Origin: an uncultured Prochlorococcus sp.
Lineage (GTDB): Bacteria > Cyanobacteriota > Cyanobacteriia > PCC-6307 > Cyanobiaceae
Reading direction: 5' to 3'
DNA length: 64,000 nucleotides
Assembly: GCA_902578845.1 (NCBI GenBank)
Contig: CACHEM010000002.1
Location: 28,972-92,971 of the forward strand
The notes under the pieces are model-generated. The model worked only from the letters and a program-made list of their open reading frames with translations, was not told the DNA's origin and searched no databases. The number at the start of each line of letters is the position of its first letter. The stretch's first letter is position 1. This document shows positions 54,893-64,000 of the stretch, piece after piece. The translations under genes were made by a program, and so were the position numbers.

Positions 54893-57724
54893 ATGCTAAA
54901 ACTTTTGTTGGGAGATCCGAATACACGAAAGTTAAAGCGCTATCAACCAATAGTGGAAGAGATAAATTTTTTAGAAGAACAAATTTCTCAATTGACTGAT
55001 GATGAGCTGAGAAAAGAAACTCAAAATCTTAAATCAAATATTTCAGCAGAATTAGATTTTAAAAAGCAAAAAGAACTCCTAGAAGAATCTCTTCCTAAAG
55101 CCTTTGCAATCGTGAGAGAAGCAAGTAAACGTGTGCTTGATATGAGACATTTTGATGTGCAGTTAATAGGCGGGATTGTTTTAAATGAGTGTCAAATTGC
55201 AGAGATGAAGACTGGAGAAGGAAAAACTCTTGTCGCAACATTACCTTGTTATTTAAATGCTCTTACGGGAAAAGGTGTTCATGTTGTTACTGTAAATGAT
55301 TATTTAGCTAGAAGGGATGCAGAGTGGATGGGACAAGTTCATCGTTTTTTAGGTTTATCCGTTGGTTTGATTCAGCAAGATATGAATCCAGTTGAGAGAA
55401 AGAAAAATTATGATTGTGATATAACTTATGCCACAAATTCAGAATTAGGATTTGATTATTTAAGAGATAATATGGCTACTGATATTAGTGAGGTAGTTCA
55501 AAGAAAATTTAATTACTGTGTCATTGATGAGGTTGATTCAATATTAATTGATGAAGCAAGAACGCCCTTAATCATTTCTGGCCAAGTTGAAAGACCACAA
55601 GAAAAATATCAAAAAGCTGCAGAATTATCTCTGGCATTAGTCAAAGCAAAAGAATTAAGTAAGGATGGTATTGATCCAGAAGGGGATTATGAAGTTGATG
55701 AAAAACAGAGAAGTTGTATATTAACTGACCAGGGGTTTTCAAAATGTGAAGACTATTTAGGAGTGAATGATTTATATAATCCTAAAGATCCTTGGGCGCA
55801 TTATATAACTAACGCTTTAAAAGCCAAAGAATTATTTATTAAAGATGTAAATTATATTATTAAGAACGATGAGGCTGTAATAGTGGACGAATTTACTGGT
55901 AGGGTAATGCCAGGAAGGCGTTGGAGCGATGGACAACACCAGGCAATAGAAGCAAAAGAGAATCTTAAAATTCAACCTGAGACTCAAACGTTAGCATCCA
56001 TAACTTATCAGAATTTTTTCCTTTTATATCCAGGTTTAGCAGGAATGACGGGAACTGCAAAAACTGAAGAGGTTGAGTTTGAAAAAACTTATAAATTAGA
56101 ATCAACAGTTATACCGACAAATCAAATAAGAAAGAGACAAGATTGGTCTGATCAAGTATTTAAAACAGAGATTGGTAAATGGAAAGCCGTTGCTAAAGAA
56201 ACTGCACAAATTCATAGAGATGGTAGACCTGTTTTAGTTGGTACAACAAGTGTTGAAAAAAGTGAATTACTAAGTTCACTTTTATCTGCCGAAAAAATCC
56301 CACATAATTTGTTAAATGCTAAGCCAGAGAACGTTGAACGTGAGGCAGAAATTGTCGCTCAGGCAGGAAGAGCAGGTGCTGTTACTATTGCGACAAATAT
56401 GGCTGGAAGGGGAACAGATATAATTCTTGGCGGTAATAGTGACTATATGGCAAGACTTAAATTAAAAGAAATTTTAATTCCTTTGTTAGTCAAGCCTGAT
56501 AATGAGCACAAGCCACCAATACCTAAACAAAGAAATTCAAAATCTAAGGGTGGTTTTTCTAGAAAAGCAGTTTCAAATTTGAAAAAGAACATTTCAAATC
56601 CTTCAACAAGTCTTTTCCCTTGCAAACTAGATGAAGTAATTGAAAAGAAACTCTCTCTTTTGTCTGATGAACTTGTTAAAAATTGGGGAGATAAACAACT
56701 TTCTGTCTTGGAGCTTGATGACAGGATCGCTACAGCTGCAGAAAAAGCACCAACTGATGATAACTTGATAAAGCTTTTGAGAGAATCTTTGTCTGATGTA
56801 AAAAAAGAATATGAAAAAGTTTTGATTCATGAAGAAGAGAAAGTAAGAGAAGCTGGCGGTTTACATGTAATTGGTACTGAGAGACATGAATCAAGAAGAG
56901 TGGATAATCAACTTAGAGGAAGAGCAGGAAGACAAGGTGATCTTGGAAGTACAAGATTCTTTTTATCATTAGATGATAATTTATTAAGGATTTTTGGAGG
57001 TGATAGAGTAGCAAATCTAATGAATGCTTTTAGGGTAGATGAAGATATGCCTATTGAGTCAGGCATGCTTACAAGGTCTCTAGAAAGTGCTCAAAAGAAA
57101 GTTGAAACTTACTATTACGATATTAGAAAACAGGTTTTTGAATACGACGAGGTAATGAACAATCAAAGAAAAGCAGTTTATGGTGAAAGACTAAGAGTAT
57201 TAAAAGGCATAGATTTAAAGAGACAAGTAATAGGATATGGAGAAAGGACAATGATTGAAATTGTAGATGCTTATATTAATCCTGATCTTCCTCCTGAAGA
57301 ATGGAATATTGATCAATTAACTTCTAAAGTCAAAGAATTTATATATTTATTAGATGATCTTAAATCTGATGATATTAATTTACTGTCAATAGAAGAATTA
57401 AAAAACTATCTTCAAGAGCAGTTGCGAATAGCTTATGATTTAAAGGAATCACAAATAGAAAAGATTCGTCCTGGATTAATGAGAGAAGCTGAAAGATTTT
57501 TCATTTTGCAGCAAATCGATAATTTATGGCGAGAACATCTTCAATCCATGGATTCCTTGAGAGAATCAGTCGGATTGAGGGGGTATGGTCAAAAAGATCC
57601 ATTAATCGAATATAAAAACGAAGGATATGATATGTTCCTCGAAATGATGACAAATATGAGGAGAAATGTTATCTATTCAATGTTTATGTTTCAACCTAAA
57701 ACTGACGTTAATGAAAAAAATTAA
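54893..57724 (+). CDS. secA: preprotein translocase ATPase SecA
   Basis: The motor that drives proteins through SecYEG in the plasma and thylakoid membranes. It has 943 residues: Walker A KTGEGKT (106-112), [15 protein letters not shown], the preprotein-binding region, GTDIILGGN and [11 protein letters not shown] in the second ATPase half, and the helical scaffold with [14 protein letters not shown]. Between GTDIILGGN and the [15 protein letters not shown] block is an insert of about 130 residues, typical of cyanobacterial SecA. The C-terminal Cys/His zinc tail found in E. coli is absent; the protein ends [10 protein letters not shown]. It converges with cysE. Confidence 0.98.
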   Translation: MLKLLLGDPNTRKLKRYQPIVEEINFLEEQISQLTDDELRKETQNLKSNISAELDFKKQKELLEESLPKAFAIVREASKRVLDMRHFDVQLIGGIVLNECQIAEMKTGEGKTLVATLPCYLNALTGKGVHVVTVNDYLARRDAEWMGQVHRFLGLSVGLIQQDMNPVERKKNYDCDITYATNSELGFDYLRDNMATDISEVVQRKFNYCVIDEVDSILIDEARTPLIISGQVERPQEKYQKAAELSLALVKAKELSKDGIDPEGDYEVDEKQRSCILTDQGFSKCEDYLGVNDLYNPKDPWAHYITNALKAKELFIKDVNYIIKNDEAVIVDEFTGRVMPGRRWSDGQHQAIEAKENLKIQPETQTLASITYQNFFLLYPGLAGMTGTAKTEEVEFEKTYKLESTVIPTNQIRKRQDWSDQVFKTEIGKWKAVAKETAQIHRDGRPVLVGTTSVEKSELLSSLLSAEKIPHNLLNAKPENVEREAEIVAQAGRAGAVTIATNMAGRGTDIILGGNSDYMARLKLKEILIPLLVKPDNEHKPPIPKQRNSKSKGGFSRKAVSNLKKNISNPSTSLFPCKLDEVIEKKLSLLSDELVKNWGDKQLSVLELDDRIATAAEKAPTDDNLIKLLRESLSDVKKEYEKVLIHEEEKVREAGGLHVIGTERHESRRVDNQLRGRAGRQGDLGSTRFFLSLDDNLLRIFGGDRVANLMNAFRVDEDMPIESGMLTRSLESAQKKVETYYYDIRKQVFEYDEVMNNQRKAVYGERLRVLKGIDLKRQVIGYGERTMIEIVDAYINPDLPPEEWNIDQLTSKVKEFIYLLDDLKSDDINLLSIEELKNYLQEQLRIAYDLKESQIEKIRPGLMREAERFFILQQIDNLWREHLQSMDSLRESVGLRGYGQKDPLIEYKNEGYDMFLEMMTNMRRNVIYSMFMFQPKTDVNEKN

Positions 57725-57732
57725 ATAAAGAC

Positions 57733-58467
57733 CTAATCATCCCCAAGAAATTCTATTATTTCTTTGTCTTTAAGATTTTGAGCGTCACCTAGTTTAGAAA
57801 TATCAATTGATTCTGAGTTAACTAAGCATTGAAGAGTTTTTTGTAATTTAAGAATTTCATTTTCAAGGAAGTCAATTCTGTCCATTAAATTTTTTATCAC
57901 ATTAGCTTCTGCATCTGGTAAAGCAGAGTGAGCTAATGGGTTTACTTTAACACCACTTTGATGTACGACTCTGCCAGGAACTCCAACCACTGTACTGTTA
58001 CCCTCCACATTACGAACAACTACTGAACCCGCACCAATTCGTGTGTTAGATCCTACTGTGATGGATCCAAGAACTTTTGCACCTGCCCCAACTACAACAT
58101 TTTCCATCAAGGTGGGGTGTCTTTTACCATGACTTTTACCTGTACCTCCTAATGTAACTCCCTGATAAAGAAGACAATTATTCCCTATCTCAGCTGTTTC
58201 TCCAATTACTACTCCCATTCCATGATCTATGAAAACACGTTTACCAATTTTGGCTCCAGGATGTATTTCAATTCCTGTTAAGAGTCTATTGGTATGACTT
58301 AATAAGCGGGGAATCAAAGGAATCTTTAATTGCCATAATTTATGCGTAAACCTATGAATAACTATAGATTGAAAGCCAGGGTAGCAAAGAAATATTTCTA
58401 TTATTCCTCTAGCGGCAGGATCTCTTTCTCTGATAATTTCAATATCTGATTTTAAAGTTCTTAGCAT
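57733..58467 (-). CDS. cysE: serine O-acetyltransferase
   Basis: Acetylates serine from acetyl-CoA to O-acetylserine, the carbon acceptor for cysteine synthesis. The 244 residues include an N-terminal helical domain and a left-handed beta-helix of hexapeptide repeats with HPGAKIGKRVFIDHGMGVVIG, GVTLGGTGKSHGKRHPT and GAGAKVLGSITVG (read in part). A C-terminal extension after about 180 includes a likely coiled coil (NLMDRIDFLENEILKLQKTL). It lies six bases after the GntR-type gene, suggesting a shared transcript. Confidence 0.95.
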   Translation of the reverse strand: MLRTLKSDIEIIRERDPAARGIIEIFLCYPGFQSIVIHRFTHKLWQLKIPLIPRLLSHTNRLLTGIEIHPGAKIGKRVFIDHGMGVVIGETAEIGNNCLLYQGVTLGGTGKSHGKRHPTLMENVVVGAGAKVLGSITVGSNTRIGAGSVVVRNVEGNSTVVGVPGRVVHQSGVKVNPLAHSALPDAEANVIKNLMDRIDFLENEILKLQKTLQCLVNSESIDISKLGDAQNLKDKEIIEFLGDD

Positions 58468-58473
58468 CTTGGC

Positions 58474-59496
58474 CTAATTAATAACTCCTATTTCTTTTTT
58501 TAATTTGTTTATTGTTTCGATACTTAAATAATTTTTAGCACATATTATTTGAGGTAATCTCATCAACTGAGAACGATTTTTTAATAATGTGTTTTCTATA
58601 ACTGATAAACTAGGTCCATCACACACTATATGGTTCGAAGCCTTTAAAAGTGACAGTAATCTACTGCTATTGTCTGAGATTGCCGTCATAAGAATTAATT
58701 CACTACCTCTCATGCTGTGTATGATAACTTCTGCAGCTCTCAGTAAACCAGGACTTATGCTAACAATACCTACACAACTTCCAGCATTTAATTCTTTGAG
58801 AATTTTTAATTCCTTTTGAAAGTCGCTTAAGTCAACTGCAATCGCTCGCACTCCATATTGCTTAGCAACTTTTTCTAGAGGCTGTAAAAAATATCTGCTT
58901 GTTACAATTGTACCATTATTTGAATTACTTAAAACTTTTTCTAATTCTTCCATAGGAACAACTTCTACAGTCACGTTAACCGTTGTAGAAAGGTCCTCTG
59001 CTATTAACATTGATGCGCCAATATCCTCTCTAGGAGTACTGACTATTATTCTTGATCCGCACTTAATTCGCCAATCAATTTCATTGGTCAATATATCTCT
59101 CGTTTCTTGTAAAGTGCATCCAAGATTTATCAAATTGTCAATTGCCTTCTTTGCTTCTTGGTCTGGTGGTTTGCTTATTTTATCTTTTGAGTAAACTGAT
59201 TTTTTGAAATCTTTTTTAGTCAGATTATCTCTTACATAGATACCTGATCCAGCTATTGCTTCAACAACTCCATCTATTTCCAGTTGTCTGTATACTTTGC
59301 TGATAGTATTTCGATGGAGTCCAGTCTGCATTGCAAGTTGCCTTGTACTGGGAAGTCTGTGTCCTGGAGGATAATGTCTCGCTGCAATTGCAAAACAAAT
59401 TTGATTATATAGTTGTGTAGATGCAGGAATATCACTTACTTGTTGAATATGAAATCTCACTTTTAAAAAACCCCCTACTAGTTTAGTTTTGACCAT
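58474..59496 (-). CDS. GntR-family transcriptional regulator with uncharacterised C-terminal domain
   Basis: A 340-residue regulator. The GntR winged helix-turn-helix is clear at residues about 25-88: YPPGHRLPSTRQLAMQTGL, HRNTISKVYRQLEIDGVV, GSGIYVRD. The C-terminal ~240 residues are not an aminotransferase domain as in MocR; they alternate strands and helices (IIVSTPREDIGASMLIAEDL, VSISPGLLRAAEVIIHSM), and I cannot name them, though a ligand-binding role is likely. An in-frame GTG at 59460 (residue 13, then RFHIQQ) is an attractive alternative start. It lies directly upstream of cysE and may control it or itself. Confidence 0.85.
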   Translation of the reverse strand: MVKTKLVGGFLKVRFHIQQVSDIPASTQLYNQICFAIAARHYPPGHRLPSTRQLAMQTGLHRNTISKVYRQLEIDGVVEAIAGSGIYVRDNLTKKDFKKSVYSKDKISKPPDQEAKKAIDNLINLGCTLQETRDILTNEIDWRIKCGSRIIVSTPREDIGASMLIAEDLSTTVNVTVEVVPMEELEKVLSNSNNGTIVTSRYFLQPLEKVAKQYGVRAIAVDLSDFQKELKILKELNAGSCVGIVSISPGLLRAAEVIIHSMRGSELILMTAISDNSSRLLSLLKASNHIVCDGPSLSVIENTLLKNRSQLMRLPQIICAKNYLSIETINKLKKEIGVIN

Positions 59497-59538
59497 AGTG
59501 ACACTTTAACATTCGTCCTATTTTTTGATAATTATTTT

Positions 59539-60111
59539 TCACCCATCATCTTTTTTAATGAGAGGAGTTTTTCGAGGACTCAAAAACATAATCATGTTTC
59601 TCCCTTCTCGTTTTGGTTTTTGTTGGACTTCTGATTGCTCTTCTAAATCATTAGCCATTTTTAAAAGAAGTGTTTCAGCTAAATTTGAATGTTGAATTTC
59701 TCTACCCCTAAAAATTACAGTGCATTTTACTTTGTCTCCCGATTTTAAAAATTTAGTAGCTTGACCTATGCGGACATCATAATCATGCTTGTCAATTTTG
59801 TACCTCATTTTTACTTCTTTAACTTCTGTTTGATGAGACTTTTTCCGTGCTTCTTTAGCTTTCTTTTCTTGCTCAAATTTATATTTGCCATAATCCATTA
59901 TCCTGCAAACAGGAGGATTTGCTTTTTCGCTCACCAAAACTAAATCAAGTTCTCTTTGAGATGCTATTTCTAATGCTTTTAATCTCTCTATAACACCTAA
60001 TTGTTTCCCATCTGAATCAACGACTCTCAATTGAGGGTATTTTATTCTCTCATTTATATTTGGTAGCTCTCTTACAGGAGCTCGGCGGTCAAAGCGTGGG
60101 CGTGGGGGCAT
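59539..60111 (-). CDS. infC: translation initiation factor IF-3
   Basis: IF-3 prevents premature subunit joining and checks the start codon. The 190 residues start [20 protein letters not shown] and hold the N-domain ([24 protein letters not shown], read in part), the linker [16 protein letters not shown], and the C-domain with [16 protein letters not shown] and [10 protein letters not shown]. The start is an ordinary ATG, so the rare-codon autoregulation known from E. coli does not apply. It is not linked to rpmI-rplT (29494-30067). miaA is upstream by 52 bases. Confidence 0.97.
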   Translation of the reverse strand: MPPRPRFDRRAPVRELPNINERIKYPQLRVVDSDGKQLGVIERLKALEIASQRELDLVLVSEKANPPVCRIMDYGKYKFEQEKKAKEARKKSHQTEVKEVKMRYKIDKHDYDVRIGQATKFLKSGDKVKCTVIFRGREIQHSNLAETLLLKMANDLEEQSEVQQKPKREGRNMIMFLSPRKTPLIKKDDG

Positions 60112-60163
60112 TCAGTTAATTTAATGAATTGATTGGATGATGAAAAAATCTATTTTTATAAAG

Positions 60164-61063
60164 TTAGCTTAAAAAAGACTCTATTTTAATTATTGCATCT
60201 TTTAGCAGGTTTTTGTTATTGAGCCAAAGAGGATTATTTTTATTACGAAACCAAGTTTTTTGTCTTTTGGCAAATTGGATTGTTTTTGTTGTAGTTAATT
60301 CAATCGCTTTGTCAATTGTTGAATGGTTTTTTAAAACGTCCCTAGCTTCTCGATAACCAATGGTTTCTAATATTGGCAAATCAAATCCGTATTTAGAGAT
60401 AAGGTGATTTGTCTCCTCAATAATTCCAGATAAAAACATATTTTTTGTTCTTTGTAGAATTCTTTCTTTTAAATTATCTCTATCTAATCCAAGCTCTAGT
60501 ACTCTCCATTTAGGCGGATTTTTAACCTGGAGAGTTGACAAAGGTTTACCTGTTACATAAAAAACTTCCAAAGCTCTTATTGTTCTAATGCGGTCAGCAA
60601 AACTGATTTTTTTTGTTGATAATGGATCACAATTATTTAAGAGCTCCCAACATTTTTTCTGACCAAGTTCTTCTAATTGTCTTCTCAAATTATTTTGGGG
60701 AGGAACATTTGGTACAAAAAACCCTTTTGTTATTGAGTTCATATATAACCCACTCCCTCCAACAAGAAAAGGTAAATAATCTTGTTTAATTTCTTTTTTT
60801 ATTGATTTTTGAGCAATTTCTTGAAATTGTTTTACATTAATTGGATGGATTGGCTCCTCTAGGTCTATTAAAAAATGCTTTATTTTTTTTTGTTGGTTTT
60901 TAGATGGCTTGGCTGTTCCAATATCCATAGACTTATAAATTTGCCTTGAATCTATATTGTGAATGCGAGTTTTAAAATATTCTGCAATTTCGATAGCTAA
61001 TTCCGTTTTACCACTTGCAGTAGGCCCAATTAAAATTATTACATGAGGAGGATTTGAAGACAT
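60164..61063 (-). CDS. miaA: tRNA dimethylallyltransferase
   Basis: Adds an isopentenyl group to A37 of tRNAs reading codons that begin with U. The 299 residues carry the P-loop GPTASGKT (13-20), the [17 protein letters not shown] block, [10 protein letters not shown] and the C-terminal [11 protein letters not shown]. It is divergent from gyrB across 148 bases and shares a strand with infC. Length and motifs are canonical. Confidence 0.97.
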   Translation of the reverse strand: MSSNPPHVIILIGPTASGKTELAIEIAEYFKTRIHNIDSRQIYKSMDIGTAKPSKNQQKKIKHFLIDLEEPIHPINVKQFQEIAQKSIKKEIKQDYLPFLVGGSGLYMNSITKGFFVPNVPPQNNLRRQLEELGQKKCWELLNNCDPLSTKKISFADRIRTIRALEVFYVTGKPLSTLQVKNPPKWRVLELGLDRDNLKERILQRTKNMFLSGIIEETNHLISKYGFDLPILETIGYREARDVLKNHSTIDKAIELTTTKTIQFAKRQKTWFRNKNNPLWLNNKNLLKDAIIKIESFLS

Positions 61064-61093
61064 ATGAATTTCTGAAGAAATAAATATTAGCTA

Positions 61094-61099
61094 TATAAT
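61094..61099 (+). promoter_or_regulatory. candidate -10 element for gyrB
   Basis: TATAAT in the miaA/gyrB divergent gap would start transcription near 61106, leaving a leader of about 106 bases before gyrB that contains a short ORF and a hairpin. The hexamer is exact; no clear -35 is seen. Activity is inferred. Confidence 0.45.
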
Positions 61100-61146
61100 T
61101 AAAGTGGTTAAATTTTCCATTAACTTCGAGCCTTTATCTTATTGCG

Positions 61147-63505
<2,359 letters not shown>

Positions 63506-63508
63506 ATT

Positions 63509-63874
63509 TTGGATTTTAGTTCAATATTTATACTTTTAATTGGCAGTACTTTTGGATTAATACTGAGAATATTTATACAAAATAATTTTAAAAAAAGTAT
63601 AGGCTTTGATATTCAAAATACATCAATAGTAAATTTTTTATCATCTTTTTTTTTAGGAATTTTAGTAGCATTAAATTTTATTAATAATGAAATATTAGTA
63701 TTATTTTATAGTGGTTTTTTAGGATGTTTTAGTACATTTTCTGCCTTTATATCTCAACTATTTAATCTATTTAAAAATAGAAAATTCCTTAGATTATTTT
63801 TACACTATACAGAAGTGATAATTTTTTCTTTCCTTTTTTTTTATTTGGGATATTTTGTTATTCAGTTTTTTTAA
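63509..63874 (+). CDS. crcB: CrcB/Fluc-type fluoride channel subunit (first of a pair)
   Basis: A 121-residue membrane protein with four predicted helices (about 5-22, 37-57, 62-85, 95-119), matching Fluc/CrcB channels that export fluoride. Conserved features are an early GSTFGLILRIF (family G-x-x-G-x-x-x-R), VNFLSSFFLG with the pore-lining Asn, and GFLGCFSTFSAF corresponding to the G-G-F-T-T-F-S/Phe-box region. The start is a TTG at 63509, three bases after the SH3-like gene; no ATG fits. A second CrcB-like frame begins one base after its stop, suggesting a two-subunit channel. Confidence 0.82.
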   Translation: MDFSSIFILLIGSTFGLILRIFIQNNFKKSIGFDIQNTSIVNFLSSFFLGILVALNFINNEILVLFYSGFLGCFSTFSAFISQLFNLFKNRKFLRLFLHYTEVIIFSFLFFYLGYFVIQFF

Positions 63875-63875
63875 A

Positions 63876-64000
63876 TTGAAAAAAAATAATTTGCTTTATA
63901 CTCTTTTAGCTGCTTACTTAGCTACTTTTTTAAGATTAACTATTAATAATAATTTTCTTATTTCAATAATTGGATCATTTTTAGTGGGTTTTTTTATAAA
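63876..64000 (+). CDS. crcB: second CrcB/Fluc-type subunit (cut by window edge)
   Basis: One base after the first CrcB stop, a TTG opens a frame running to the window end (41 complete codons seen). MKKNNLLYTLLAAYLATFLR is followed by a segment containing ISIIGSFLVGFFI, which parallels the N-S-F-x-x-G helix of Fluc proteins. Helix 1 and the start of helix 2 are present; the remainder lies outside. The conserved Asn in the VN-x-x-G-S-F position is replaced here (SIIGSF), so it is a diverged paralogue rather than a copy. The start codon is uncertain. Confidence 0.65.
   Translation, partial: MKKNNLLYTLLAAYLATFLRLTINNNFLISIIGSFLVGFFI

Overview
The window is a gene-dense, strongly A+T-rich bacterial chromosome segment. 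It very probably comes from a high-light-adapted Prochlorococcus (marine picocyanobacterium). Direct support is the set of cyanobacterial genes: psbZ, the Ycf23-, Ycf37- and Ycf21-type proteins, the sulfolipid pair sqdB/sqdX, a cyanobacterial SecA with a long insert, and trigger factor/clpP/clpX next to asd/dapA/rnj. Genes are small, intergenic gaps short and A/T codons dominate, which fits a streamlined oceanic genome. I see no insertion sequence, prophage, CRISPR array or rRNA. No stretch longer than 300 bases lacks a gene; the largest apparent gap (11027-11300) holds a 50-codon ORF.

Layout. 1-7049 (minus strand): pyrG (cut by the window edge), aspS, gcvT, a speB-like ureohydrolase, speE, mazG. 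7148-11026 (plus): tRNA-Val(UAC), an A-type Fe-S-like protein, valS, a VTT/DedA-like membrane protein. 11031-14319: a small accessory block with a 50-aa ORF, a T4-type ATP-dependent DNA ligase, a membrane-anchored small protein, a SprT-like metalloprotease and a charged protein. 14299-19758 (minus): chorismate lyase-like, mnmG, dnaB, rplI, desC. 19834-25567 (plus): an HTH-like protein, a PLP lyase-like protein, gcvH, gcvP, a small orphan. 25580-30067 (minus): sqdX, sqdB, thiG, ycf37-like, rplT, rpmI. 30159-33026 (plus): SpoIID-like and a processive family-2 glycosyltransferase. 33028-38438 (minus): dnaX, clpX, clpP, tig. 38561-42557 (plus): asd, dapA, rnj. 42554-52759: tilS(-), ycf23-like(+), uvrB(+), lysC(-), holA(-), cobH(+), mutS(-). 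52900-57724: psbZ, ribH, tRNA-Gly(GCC), an NTF2-like protein, a GNAT protein (-), secA. 57733-61063 (minus): cysE, a GntR-type regulator, infC, miaA. 61212-64000 (plus): gyrB, an SH3-like secreted protein, and two tandem CrcB/Fluc-type genes, the second cut by the window edge.

How the genes work together. Most are housekeeping: replication and repair (dnaB, dnaX, holA, gyrB, mutS, uvrB, DNA ligase), translation and tRNA modification (aspS, valS, infC, rplI, rplT, rpmI, mnmG, tilS, miaA), protein quality control and export (tig, clpP, clpX, secA), the aspartate/lysine branch (lysC, asd, dapA), glycine cleavage (gcvT apart from gcvH/gcvP), polyamines (speB-like, speE), membrane lipids (desC, sqdB, sqdX) and cofactors (thiG, ribH, cobH, chorismate lyase-like).

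The least ordinary observations are: a nine-A tract in dnaX placed so that slippage would give a gamma-sized product; a short upstream ORF overlapping the gyrB start and containing a hairpin; a tandem CrcB pair; tRNA-Val lying just upstream of valS; a possible non-canonical start for the chorismate lyase-like gene; and a phage-like DNA ligase near a SprT-like protease. I did not find a convincing wholly new multi-gene system. All calls come from reading the sequence and recalling families; no database search was run.
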